Shown here: in pieces, positions 14,161-23,300 of the stretch
How the letters are laid out: the number at the start of each line of letters is the position of its first letter
How positions within the stretch are numbered: the stretch's first letter is position 1
DNA from: Bacteroidaceae bacterium
Lineage (GTDB): Bacteria > Bacteroidota > Bacteroidia > Bacteroidales > Bacteroidaceae
NCBI GenBank assembly: GCA_017933995.1
Contig: JAGBKI010000026.1
Location: 1-45,314 of the forward strand
DNA length: 45,314 nt
Direction of reading: 5' to 3'
The notes under the pieces: generated by a model
The model's input: only the letters and a program-made list of their open reading frames with translations
What the model was told of the DNA's origin: nothing
The model's database searches: none
Made by a program: the position numbers and the translations under genes

Positions 14161-15672
14161 ATGAAACACACACTGTACACGATAGCCCTCCTGTGGGCTA
14201 TCGCATTGGAGCTTCCGGCCCAGACATCCGTAAAAACTACTGTTGAGGACGGCGTCACCATCTACGAGTATTTCGAGGAAGACGAGGACGGGAACGAGAA
14301 CACGTACTACAAGTATGAGAAAGAGAACGGCGATTTCGCTTATTCGCAGAGTCGGAATTACATTGACGTGAGGAAACCTTTTCAGGTGACGTATGGCGAC
14401 ACTGTTATCAATTCTAAAATGGAATTGGATCGCGTGAGGAAAAAAGAAAAATATGTTATTAGAATAAAGGTACCGTCCGGGGTCGTACATGAGTATGTGT
14501 CAAAAGAGCCTATGGAAATACGCTGGCGTGAATTTGTTGAGGGTAGTCCGAGACCATCATCAAGTTTCTTCGCCTTTCTTTATGAGAAATGTAGAAAGAG
14601 CAACTTCGGTTATACATATATGGGAGACCCAAGATATAATCCTGTTTATCTCCATTGCGTTTATTTGCCGGACAATCCGGGCCTGTGTTATAAATGTTTT
14701 GGAGCTTCTAGTGAAGGCGGTGGGCCAGATATCACTCCTGCTTATCCAGGTAAGAACACAATCTTCTATAAGTTCAGACGATATGATTTGGATACAGATT
14801 ATTTTGTCAAAGGCGATGCCTTATATAGTTTTGATAAGGATGGTAACCCCGTCCGTGTAATGCAGAGGTGTGAAGGAGATGATTATGTGTTGTTCTTCCC
14901 CGTCGCGCCAATGGACACCATAACGGAAATAAACTTTAAGAACGCAGATCGTGCGGAAAATAATGTCTTGGAACTGACGTATTCCAATGGCAGCAAACTA
15001 AAAGCAAAAAATTTTTATCTTGAAGGAGGAGGCATGGGGAAATACCCCAATGACCGCTATAAACAAGAAAATCTCTTGGGTTTCAAGCCGTATACAGGTT
15101 TTTGTTTTTTGGGTAGTATTCAGCGTGTGAACGGTATCGTTAAATTTTATCTGAAAAATGGGAACGGTCCCTATATACGCCTCACCCAGTCGGATGGAAG
15201 CGTTTATGAATATGACAAGGCGGGCTGTGAAGATTTCTTGGAAAACGATACGGTTCCGTTGCCGCAAAATGGTACGGTGACGTATGCGGACGGTTCGCAA
15301 GATACATTTATAAAAGGAAAGAACACCGCCCAGCGCGAAGCCGAACAGGCCGAAGCCCGGCGGAGGCAGGCCGAATCCGACGCCGCAGCGGCCGCCGCTG
15401 AAGCCGAAGCAGCCAGACAATATGCGGAGGAGCGGGCATACTACAAGCGCACGCTCGGTTTCTATCCCGGCGACAAGACGAGCATAAGGGAGGTCTTCAA
15501 GGCCGGGTTACCTTTCGCTCCGTTGCAGAAGTATTTCGGCATCTTCCTGCGTCTGCACAGCACAAGCGGCGGCAGACAGACGTACCGCTATTACGACCAG
15601 AATTTTGATTGGGCGGCTTCCGTCACCGTGGCAAACGGAAAGATAACTTCCGTTGTGTTCCACAATATGTAG
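14161..15672 (+). CDS. Unrecognised exported protein with Ala/Glu coiled-coil and AT-rich core
   Basis: 503 residues. Signal peptide MKHTLYTIALLWAIALELPAQ. Residues 22-80 are acidic (EYFEEDEDGNENTYYKYE). The middle contains beta-rich segments and many Tyr/Phe/Cys residues. At about 387-425 there is a coiled-coil of E/A/R/Q (AQREAEQAEARRRQAESD onward), then a 75-residue C-terminal domain (RTLGFYPGDKTSIREVFKAG) ending in VVFHNM. No known domain is recognised. The gene is compositionally mosaic: bases 14401-14460 contain only 17 G/C by hand count, while the two ends and the neighbouring genes are near 55-65%. It is the second gene of an operon with the 13482 gene (16-nt gap), ending at a shared hairpin before convergent pyrB. 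Probably acquired or recombined. Confidence 0.6.
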   Translation: MKHTLYTIALLWAIALELPAQTSVKTTVEDGVTIYEYFEEDEDGNENTYYKYEKENGDFAYSQSRNYIDVRKPFQVTYGDTVINSKMELDRVRKKEKYVIRIKVPSGVVHEYVSKEPMEIRWREFVEGSPRPSSSFFAFLYEKCRKSNFGYTYMGDPRYNPVYLHCVYLPDNPGLCYKCFGASSEGGGPDITPAYPGKNTIFYKFRRYDLDTDYFVKGDALYSFDKDGNPVRVMQRCEGDDYVLFFPVAPMDTITEINFKNADRAENNVLELTYSNGSKLKAKNFYLEGGGMGKYPNDRYKQENLLGFKPYTGFCFLGSIQRVNGIVKFYLKNGNGPYIRLTQSDGSVYEYDKAGCEDFLENDTVPLPQNGTVTYADGSQDTFIKGKNTAQREAEQAEARRRQAESDAAAAAAEAEAARQYAEERAYYKRTLGFYPGDKTSIREVFKAGLPFAPLQKYFGIFLRLHSTSGGRQTYRYYDQNFDWAASVTVANGKITSVVFHNM

Positions 15673-15690
15673 AATCCCGCCAAAGCGGAA

Positions 15691-15728
15691 CGCGCGGCAC
15701 AGCCCATTCTTGGTTGCTGTGCCGCGCG
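15691..15728. terminator. Strong hairpin between the 14161 gene and pyrB
   Basis: Thirteen-bp perfect stem CGCGCGGCACAGC (15691-15703) and GCTGTGCCGCGCG (15716-15728), loop 12 nt, between convergent genes. T-runs are weak, but the stem is among the most stable in the window. Confidence 0.65.
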
Positions 15729-15796
15729 TCGTGCGTTGGTGTATTAAAGGTTAAATTCCGCTTGTCGTTTCTATAAACTGCGAGAAAACTTACGAG

Positions 15797-16714
15797 CTAT
15801 AAACTCTCGCCCAGCACGTCGCAGATGATGGCTTCGCGCATGTAGAGGCCGTTTTCGGCCTGCTTGAAGTAGTAGGCGAAGGGCGTGTCGTCCACGTCGT
15901 AGGCTATCTCGTTCACGCGCGGCAGGGGGTGGAGGATTTTCATATTGGGGCGCGCCGCGCCGAGCATCTGCGCGCGCAGGACGTAGAGGTTTTTCACCTT
16001 TTCGTATTCGGCCAGGTCCTGGAACCGCTCGCGCTGCACGCGCGTCATATAGAGGATGTCGGCCTGCCCGATGGCGGCGGCGTCGAGTTCGGTGTGCTCC
16101 TCGAAAGGTATGCCCCAGCCGCGCAACTGCTGCTTGTAGACCTCGGGCATGGCCAGTTCGCGCGGCGCGACGAAATGGAAGCGCGGGCGGAAGTGGCGCA
16201 TGGCCTGGATGAGCGAGTGGACGGTGCGCCCGTACTTGAGGTCGCCCACGAGGCAGATGTCGAGGTCGTCGAGGCGTCCCTGCGTCTTGTGGATGCTGTA
16301 GAGGTCGAGCATCGTCTGCGTGGGGTGCTGGTGGGCGCCGTCGCCGGCGTTGATGACGGGCTTGTCGGCAATCTCGCTGGCGTAGAGCGCGGCGCCTTCA
16401 AGGTAGTGGCGCATCACGATGACGTCGGCGTAGTTGCTCACCATGCGTATGGTGTCGTTGAGCGTCTCGCCTTTGGTGGAACTTGTCACCTTGGGGTCGC
16501 TGAAGCCTATGACCTTGGCACCGAGGCGGTTGGCGGCGGTCTCGAACGACAGGCGGGTGCGCGTGCTGGGCTCGAAGAAGAGGGTGGCCACGATGCGGCC
16601 TTGCAGGACGGTGCGGTTGGGTTCGCGCTCGGCCTCGGCGGCCATGGCGATGAGGCGCAGGATGTCCTCGCGCGACAGTCCCGCTATGGATACAAAACTT
16701 TTCGGTCGGGTCAT
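15797..16714 (-). CDS. pyrB: Aspartate carbamoyltransferase catalytic subunit
   Basis: 305 residues from ATG 16714 ([20 protein letters not shown]). The frame extends further upstream, but that stretch runs through the promoter. It condenses carbamoyl phosphate with aspartate, the committed step of pyrimidine synthesis. Carbamoyl-phosphate loop [13 protein letters not shown] (S50-T53), SSTKGET (mobile loop), [21 protein letters not shown] and [14 protein letters not shown] are all present. Transcribed from its own TATCTTTG box, divergent from rubrerythrin. Its partner pyrI is displaced about 2.9 kb downstream on the same strand by an oppositely oriented two-gene unit, and a strong hairpin follows pyrB directly, so pyrB is probably monocistronic here. 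Confidence 0.97.
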   Translation of the reverse strand: MTRPKSFVSIAGLSREDILRLIAMAAEAEREPNRTVLQGRIVATLFFEPSTRTRLSFETAANRLGAKVIGFSDPKVTSSTKGETLNDTIRMVSNYADVIVMRHYLEGAALYASEIADKPVINAGDGAHQHPTQTMLDLYSIHKTQGRLDDLDICLVGDLKYGRTVHSLIQAMRHFRPRFHFVAPRELAMPEVYKQQLRGWGIPFEEHTELDAAAIGQADILYMTRVQRERFQDLAEYEKVKNLYVLRAQMLGAARPNMKILHPLPRVNEIAYDVDDTPFAYYFKQAENGLYMREAIICDVLGESL

Positions 16715-16732
16715 TGGTAAGTTTTCTTGCCG

Positions 16733-16768
16733 CAAAGATACACAATGTTTCAACAACCCTTATCTTTG
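16733..16768. promoter_or_regulatory. Divergent -7 boxes for pyrB and rubrerythrin, 20 bp apart
   Basis: TATCTTTG on the minus strand (16740-16733, for pyrB) and TATCTTTG on the plus strand (16761-16768, for the rubrerythrin gene). The two polymerase footprints would overlap, so the two promoters probably exclude each other. Confidence 0.7.
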
Positions 16769-16807
16769 CACCCACAATTTTTCTTTTCACTTCAACAACC
16801 AAACAAA

Positions 16808-17350
16808 ATGAAAGAACTAAAAGGAACACAGACCGAGAAGAACCTGCAGACGGCTTTCGCCGGTGAGTCGCAGGCCCACACGAAGTACCTCTACTACGCC
16901 TCGCGCGCCAAGAAGGACGGCTTCGTGCAGATTGGCAAGATATTCGAGGAGACGGCCAAGAACGAGAAGGAGCACGCCAAGATATGGTTCAAGTACCTCC
17001 ACGGCGGTGCCGTGCCCGCCACGACGGCCAACCTGGCCGACGCCGCTGCGGGCGAGAACTTCGAGTGGACTGACATGTACGACGGCTTCGCCAAGACGGC
17101 GCGCGAGGAGGGCTTCGAGGAGATTGCCGAGCGTTTCGCCCAGGTCGGCGCCATCGAGAAGGAGCACGAGGAGCGCTACCGCCGCCTGCTCGACAACGTG
17201 GAGCAGAAGCGCGTCTTCACCCGAGAGGGCGACTGCGTGTGGCAGTGCAGCAACTGCGGCCACATCGTCATCGGCAAGCAGGCGCCCGAGGAGTGCCCTG
17301 TATGCGCCCACCCGCAGAGCTACTTCGAACTACGCGCGCAGAACTACTAA
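16808..17350 (+). CDS. rbr: Rubrerythrin (diiron/rubredoxin-like peroxide reductase)
   Basis: 180 residues from ATG 16808; the frame extends upstream through the promoter. Rubrerythrins reduce hydrogen peroxide in anaerobes using a diiron site and a rubredoxin iron. The N-terminal ferritin-like four-helix bundle carries E20 and the ExxH ligands E53-H56 and E117-H120. The C-terminal rubredoxin-like domain has C147, C150, C163 and C166 in CSNCGH and CPVCAH. Normal length. Monocistronic, with a hairpin terminator shared with alaS. Its presence fits an anaerobe with occasional oxygen exposure. Confidence 0.97.
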   Translation: MKELKGTQTEKNLQTAFAGESQAHTKYLYYASRAKKDGFVQIGKIFEETAKNEKEHAKIWFKYLHGGAVPATTANLADAAAGENFEWTDMYDGFAKTAREEGFEEIAERFAQVGAIEKEHEERYRRLLDNVEQKRVFTREGDCVWQCSNCGHIVIGKQAPEECPVCAHPQSYFELRAQNY

Positions 17351-17404
17351 GCAGCTCCGTCGAAAAACCTGCCGCGCAAAATAACGCTGTGGCTACAGAA
17401 AAAG

Positions 17405-17439
17405 CAGTCGGCCTTCGGTCATAAACCAAAGGCCGACTG
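17405..17439. terminator. Bidirectional terminator between rubrerythrin and alaS
   Basis: Eleven-bp perfect stem CAGTCGGCCTT (17405-17415) and AAGGCCGACTG (17429-17439), preceded by AAAAAG and followed by TTTCC, so it can end both convergent transcripts. Confidence 0.85.
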
Positions 17440-17541
17440 TTTCCTTGCCAGACTCTATCCCCACCGCTTCTTTTTGCATTGTTCGTGTCTCAGAGGGAAA
17501 CGGATGGCACTTGTCTTGTGGCGAAAGTAGGGGGAGAGGAA

Positions 17542-20166
17542 TTAAATTCCTGCCAGTTCCACCACCTTGTCGACAGCGGCGGGGAGGGCGTTGGCGTCCT
17601 TGCCGCCTGCTGTGGCGAAGTGGGGCGCGCCGCCTCCGCCTCCCTTGATGAGTTTGGCGGCTTCGCGCACCAGTGTGCCGGCGTTGAGGCCGCGGTCGGC
17701 CACGAGATCCTTGCTGACCATCACGGTGAGCAGCGGTTTGTCGCCGCAGCGCGTGCCGATGGCCACGAGCACGCGCTCGGGCAGTTCGGCGGCCACCTGG
17801 AAGGCCAGGTCTTTGGCCACCTCGGGCTTCACCTCGCCTGGCATCACGGCCTTGACCACGCGGATGCCGTCGCGCTCCACGGCGTGCTCCACCAGTCGGT
17901 CGCGCATACGCAGCGTCTGTTCCTTGACGAAGCCCTCAATCTGTTTCTGCAGCCCGGCGTTCTCCTCGACGGTCTTGGCGATGGCGGCCTGCAGGTCCTT
18001 GGCGTTGTTGAAGAGGCCGCGCAGGGAGGCGAGCAGGTCGTGCTCGGTGTAGATGAGTTCCTCGGCTGCCTCGCCCGTGACGGCTTCGACGCGACGCACG
18101 CCAGCGGCCACGCTGGCCTCGCTGACGATGCGGAAGAAGCCGATGCGTCCCGTGCTGGAGACGTGGCAGCCGCCACAGAACTCGACGCTTGTGCCGAACT
18201 TCACGACGCGCACGCGGTCGCCGTACTTCTCGCCGAAGAGGGCGATTGCGCCGAGTTCGCGCGCCTCGTCGATGGGCAGGTCGCGGAAGTCTTCCAAGGC
18301 GATGTCCTCGCGGATGCGGCGGTTCACGATGCGCTCCACGCGGCGCAGTTCCTCGGGCGTCACCTTCTGGAAATGGCTGAAGTCGAAGCGCAGGTAGCCG
18401 GGCGTGACGAGCGAGCCTTTCTGCTCGACGTGCGTGCCGAGCACCTCGCGCAGTGCCTGGTCGAGCAGGTGGGTGGCGCTGTGGTTGGCCTCGCAGGCGC
18501 GGCGTGCCTTGGCGTCAACCTCGGCCACGAACGTGGCGGCGGGGTCGGAGGGCAGCTTGCTGAGGAAGTGCACCGTGACGCCGTTCTCCTGCTTGGTGTC
18601 GAAGACGGGCGTGCGCTCGTCGCCGCTGACCAGCCAGCCCTTGTCGCCCACCTGGCCGCCCATCTCGGCGTAGAAAGGCGTGCGCGAGAGTACCACCTGG
18701 TAGTACTCCTGCTTCTTTTCCTTCACCTGGCGGTAGCGCAGGATGCGGGTTTCGAGCGTGGTGTGGTCGTAGCCGTCAAATGCGCTGTCGCCCTCGGCCA
18801 GCACCGTCCAGTCGCCAGCCTGCTTGGCGGCGGCACCGCGAGCGCGCTCTTTCTGTTTCTGCATCTCGGCGTTGAAAGCGGCCTCGTCGACGGTCAGCCC
18901 CTGCTCGGCGCAGATGAGCTGCGTCAGGTCGAGCGGGAAGCCGAATGTGTCGAAGAGGGTGAACGCCTTGGTGCCGTCGACGACGGTCTTGGCGGCTGCC
19001 TTGGTCTCGGCAATCACGCCGTCGAGCAGGGCGATGCCCGTGCTGAGCGTGCGCAGGAAACTCTCCTCCTCCTCGCGCATCACGTTGGTGATGAGTTCCT
19101 GCTGTGCGCGCAGTTCGGGGTAGGCGTCGCCCATCTCGCTGACCAGTGTGGGCAGCAGTTTGTACATGAAGGCTTCCTTCTGGCCTAGGTAGGTGTAGGC
19201 GTAGCGCACGGCGCGCCGCAGGATGCGGCGGATGACGTAGCCGGCCTTGGCGTTGGACGGCAGCTGGCCGTCGGCTATGCTGAACGAGATGGCGCGCAGG
19301 TGGTCGGCCACGACGCGCATGGCCACGTCGACGGCCTCGGTTTTGCCGTAGGCCAGGCCGCTAAGGCTCTCGATGGTGCGGATGATGGGCTGGAACACGT
19401 CGGTGTCGTAGTTCGACTTCTTGCCCTGCATCACCATGCAGAGGCGCTCGAAGCCCATGCCGGTGTCGATCACCTTGTTGGGCAGGGGCTGGAGCGAGCC
19501 GTCGGCCATGCGGTTGTACTGCATGAAGACGAGGTTCCAGATTTCGATGACCTGCGGGTTGTCCTTGTTGACGAGACTTGCGCCGCTGACGGCGCGCTTC
19601 TCTTCGTCGCTGCGCAGGTCGATGTGTATCTCCGAGCAGGGGCCGCAGGGGCCAGTGTCGCCCATCTCCCAGAAGTTGTCGTGCTTGTTGCCGTTGATGA
19701 TGTGGTCGGCGGGGAAGTACTCGCCCCAGTAGGCGGCTGCCTCGTCGTCGCGCGAGAGACCCTCCTCGGGCGAACCCTCGAAGACGGTGACATAGAGGAC
19801 GGACTGGTCCACACCCAGCACCTTCACGAGGAACTCGTAGGCGTACTGTATGGCCTCCTTCTTGAAGTAGTCGCCGAAACTCCAGTTGCCCAGCATCTCG
19901 AACATCGTGTGGTGGTAGGTGTCGCGCCCCACCTCTTCAAGGTCGTTGTGCTTGCCGCTGACGCGCAGGCACTTCTGCGAGTCGGTCTGGCGGCGGCTCT
20001 TGGGCTCGGCGTTGCCCAGGATGATGTCCTTGAACTGGTTCATACCGGCGTTGGTGAACATCAGGGTGGGGTCGTTCTTGATTACCATCGGTGCGCTGGG
20101 CACCACGAGGTGGCCGTGTTCGGCGAAGTAGGTCTTGAACGCTTCGCGTATCTGGTTGGCGGTCAT
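17542..20166 (-). CDS. alaS: Alanyl-tRNA synthetase
   Basis: 874 residues, the usual bacterial length. It charges tRNA-Ala and edits mischarged Ser/Gly. Class II catalytic core: motif 1 region [29 protein letters not shown] at residues 23-51, [35 protein letters not shown], and [15 protein letters not shown]. Editing domain: NHSATHLL (about 560) and [15 protein letters not shown] (about 663), the zinc-binding Cys/His residues. The C-Ala domain ends [15 protein letters not shown] onward to VELAGI. Start ATG 20166 gives the canonical [14 protein letters not shown]. Single gene, with a terminator shared with rubrerythrin. Confidence 0.98.
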   Translation of the reverse strand: MTANQIREAFKTYFAEHGHLVVPSAPMVIKNDPTLMFTNAGMNQFKDIILGNAEPKSRRQTDSQKCLRVSGKHNDLEEVGRDTYHHTMFEMLGNWSFGDYFKKEAIQYAYEFLVKVLGVDQSVLYVTVFEGSPEEGLSRDDEAAAYWGEYFPADHIINGNKHDNFWEMGDTGPCGPCSEIHIDLRSDEEKRAVSGASLVNKDNPQVIEIWNLVFMQYNRMADGSLQPLPNKVIDTGMGFERLCMVMQGKKSNYDTDVFQPIIRTIESLSGLAYGKTEAVDVAMRVVADHLRAISFSIADGQLPSNAKAGYVIRRILRRAVRYAYTYLGQKEAFMYKLLPTLVSEMGDAYPELRAQQELITNVMREEEESFLRTLSTGIALLDGVIAETKAAAKTVVDGTKAFTLFDTFGFPLDLTQLICAEQGLTVDEAAFNAEMQKQKERARGAAAKQAGDWTVLAEGDSAFDGYDHTTLETRILRYRQVKEKKQEYYQVVLSRTPFYAEMGGQVGDKGWLVSGDERTPVFDTKQENGVTVHFLSKLPSDPAATFVAEVDAKARRACEANHSATHLLDQALREVLGTHVEQKGSLVTPGYLRFDFSHFQKVTPEELRRVERIVNRRIREDIALEDFRDLPIDEARELGAIALFGEKYGDRVRVVKFGTSVEFCGGCHVSSTGRIGFFRIVSEASVAAGVRRVEAVTGEAAEELIYTEHDLLASLRGLFNNAKDLQAAIAKTVEENAGLQKQIEGFVKEQTLRMRDRLVEHAVERDGIRVVKAVMPGEVKPEVAKDLAFQVAAELPERVLVAIGTRCGDKPLLTVMVSKDLVADRGLNAGTLVREAAKLIKGGGGGAPHFATAGGKDANALPAAVDKVVELAGI

Positions 20167-20255
20167 TCTTTATTAGTTTAGATAAAAGGTAGAGATTTGG
20201 TTACAGGAGAGCGGCGGTGTAACCAAGTGCACGCGCCTCCCTTGAAAATCGGACG

Positions 20256-20263
20256 CAAATTTA
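20256..20263 (-). promoter_or_regulatory. -7-like box TAAATTTG for alaS
   Basis: TAAATTTG on the minus strand, about 90 nt before the alaS ATG. The upstream -33 match is poor. Confidence 0.4.
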
Positions 20264-20306
20264 TTGATTTTGTGGCAAAAAAGTCGATTAAGCGGATAAA
20301 AAGCAC

Positions 20307-20314
20307 TACTTTCG
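20307..20314 (+). promoter_or_regulatory. -7-like box TACTTTCG for the GH20 gene
   Basis: One mismatch (C for T) to TAnnTTTG, 36 nt before the ATG at 20351. Confidence 0.45.
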
Positions 20315-20350
20315 CGCTGTAAACATCTCTAAACTTAATCATTACCTGCG

Positions 20351-23300
20351 ATGAAAAGACTTTTTACTGCCTTGTTCGCACTACTCGTGACGCTCTGCGC
20401 CACGGCCCAGACCGTGAACCTCACGCCGTGGCCCAAGCAGATGACCACCGCCAGCGGCCAGTACACGCTGCCCGCCACGGTCACCATCGACGCCACTGGC
20501 CTGTCTGACGACATCGCCGCCGAGGCCGCCGCCTTCGCCGCCACCCTGCGCAAAGCCACCGGGCGCACCGTCACGGTGGGCGCGGACGAGAACGCGGCCA
20601 TCAAGCTGCGCCTCAGCGCCACGAACCTCGACGACGAGGGCTACAAACTCACCGTCGCCGCCACCGGCATCACGCTCGAAGCCTCGACGCCCGTGGGCTT
20701 CTTCTACGGCCTGCAGAGCGTCAAGAAGATGCTGCCCGCCAACGTGCTGCTCGAACAGGAGGACGCTACGGCGGACTACACGCTGCCGCTCGTCACCATC
20801 AACGACGCGCCGCGCTTCGCCTACCGAGGCTTCATGCTCGACGTGAGCCGCCACTTCTTCACGGTCGATGAAATCAAGAAGATGCTCCGCCTGATGGCCT
20901 ACTACAAGATGAACCATTTCCACTGGCACCTGACGGACGACCAGGGCTGGCGCGTCGAGGTGAAGAAGTACCCCAAACTGACCACCGTGGCCGCCACGCG
21001 CAGCAACTCGTGGAACACCGACCTCAAGTACGGCCAGTACTGGACCAACAAGCAGTACGGACCCTACTTCTACACGCAGGAGGAAATCAAGGACGTGGTG
21101 GCCTACGCCCAGTCGCTCCACATCACCGTTGTGCCCGAGGTCGAGATGCCCGGCCACCTGGCTGCCGCCATGGCTGCCTATCCCGAGTTCAGCTGTAACC
21201 CCAGCGGCTCGCACAGCGTGTGGACCACCGGCGGTATCAGCACCGACGTGCTCAACGTGGCCAACGAGGGCGCCATTCAGTTCGCCAAGGACATCCTTTC
21301 GGAAATCGCACCGCTGTTCCCCGGCGAGGTGTTCCACGTCGGCGGTGACGAGACGCCCACCACGGCCTGGCAGAACAACGCCGAGTGCCAAGCCCTGTAC
21401 CAGGCCGAAGGCATGACGGGCTACTACCAGTTGCAGAGCCGCTTCACCAAAATCATAGCCGACCACCTGGCCACGCTCGGCAAGCGCATCGCCGTGTGGA
21501 ACGAGGCCATTACCGCTAACGGCGCCAACACGCAACTCGTCAAGGACGCCGGTGCCACCGTCTACTGCTGGAATCCGTGCCAGACGGGTGCTTCCAAGGC
21601 TGCCGACCTCGGCCTGCGCGCGATCATCACCGAATATAATTCCGGCGGCGGCTCCTACTACATCAACCGCAAGCCCACCGCTGCCGATTACGGCGCCGGC
21701 TATGGCGACAACACGCTGCAGAACACCTACAACTACGTGCCCGTACCCACCAGCGTCACCACCGCGCGCGCGCAATATTATTACGGTGTGCAGGGCACCT
21801 TTTGGTGCGAGCACGTCAGCGAGGCCGAACACCTCGAATACCTCGCCCTGCCCCGCCTGATGGCCGTGGCCGAGGCCGGCTGGACGCCCCAGGCGCGCAA
21901 GAACTGGACGTCGTTCCAGACCCGTATGCGCCAGGACACCACCCTGCTGAGGCGCGGCGGCTACAACTACCACCCGCAGTACATCGACTACGACGGCGCC
22001 ACGCCCGAGGAGAGTTCCACGTCCGACAAGGTGATGCCCCAGTCGTCGACCGGGCTGGAGGCCAGCGCGAAGTACTGGTACAAAATCGTCTCGCGCGGCA
22101 CGGGCGACCGCGCCGGCCGCTGCATCGAACTGCTTGAGAGCGGCTCGTCCTTGCTCAGCCAGATGAGCGCCAGGGGCGCCACGGCGGGAATGCTCTGGTC
22201 GTCGCCCGCCGCCAGCGAAGGCGCCACGAACTACGACGCCCAGCTTTGGGCCTTCGAACTGGACCCGAGCGGGTCGGGCAACTACGCCTTGGTCAACAAG
22301 ACCGCTCCCGAAGGTTCCGTAAACCCTACACCATCGGCCGCCTCAACGGGTGGCCGATGGACTTATGACACGTCGGCCAAGCACTACAAGTTCGTTCTTG
22401 GCGACAACGGCTATGGCACCGTCGACGACAACTACTACTATTCCATACGCTCGACCAACAACACGGGCTGGTGGATGAACTGCGCCCTGTCCGGCAATAA
22501 CTTCGCCGTCAACCTCTACAACGACCCGTCGAGCGGCAACGGCGGCCTGTGGACATTCCAGCCCACGTTCGACGCCGTGGCGTCCGCCGACGACCTGCTG
22601 GCCGAGGCCGTGACGTTGGTCGGCAAGGCCGACGTCTACTACGACGAGAGCGAACAACTGCCCGGCCGCTTCTCCGCCGAGCGCATCGCCGCCCTGCGCA
22701 CACTGATCGCCGCCCCCACGGGTGTGAGCCGCGAGGCGTGGCAGGCCGCGCTCGACGAGGCCAAGGCGTCGCTCATTTTTCCCGAACTCAACGGAACCTA
22801 CCGCGTCACCAACACCACCGACGCCTTCTACGGCCAGTCGCTCACCGACGCCACCGGCAAGACCTACCTCACCCACAGTTCCGACGCCTATGCCCAGAAC
22901 GCCTGGACGGTGACAACGCTCAACGGACGCAGTGGCCTCACGGCCAAGGTGCGCCTCAAGAACACCGCCACGGGCCGCTTCGTGGGCAGCCCCGCCTCGT
23001 CGGCCACGGGCAACCTCGGAAACCTCGTCGGCACCAGTTCCACCCTGCTCACCCTGACCTACCAGCCCGCCGAGGGCGACTTCCTCATCACGGGCAGCGA
23101 CATGCGCTACTACCCCATCGACGCCACGTCGCTGTCTAACCCCGGCACCATCGCGGCCTCCGCCTCCGCCATACGCCCACAGGGCACCGGCTGGACGTTC
23201 ACGCCCGTGCGCGTGCTGACACTCCTCTGCGTCGACAACGCCGACGGCAGCGTGCTGGCCACCTACACCTGTAGCCGCAGCGAGGAGGAGATTGCCGACC

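Noticed and set aside
17479-19188. 569-codon plus-strand open frame opposite alaS
   Set aside because: Antisense shadow caused by high GC at third positions; no domain motifs, and alaS is complete.
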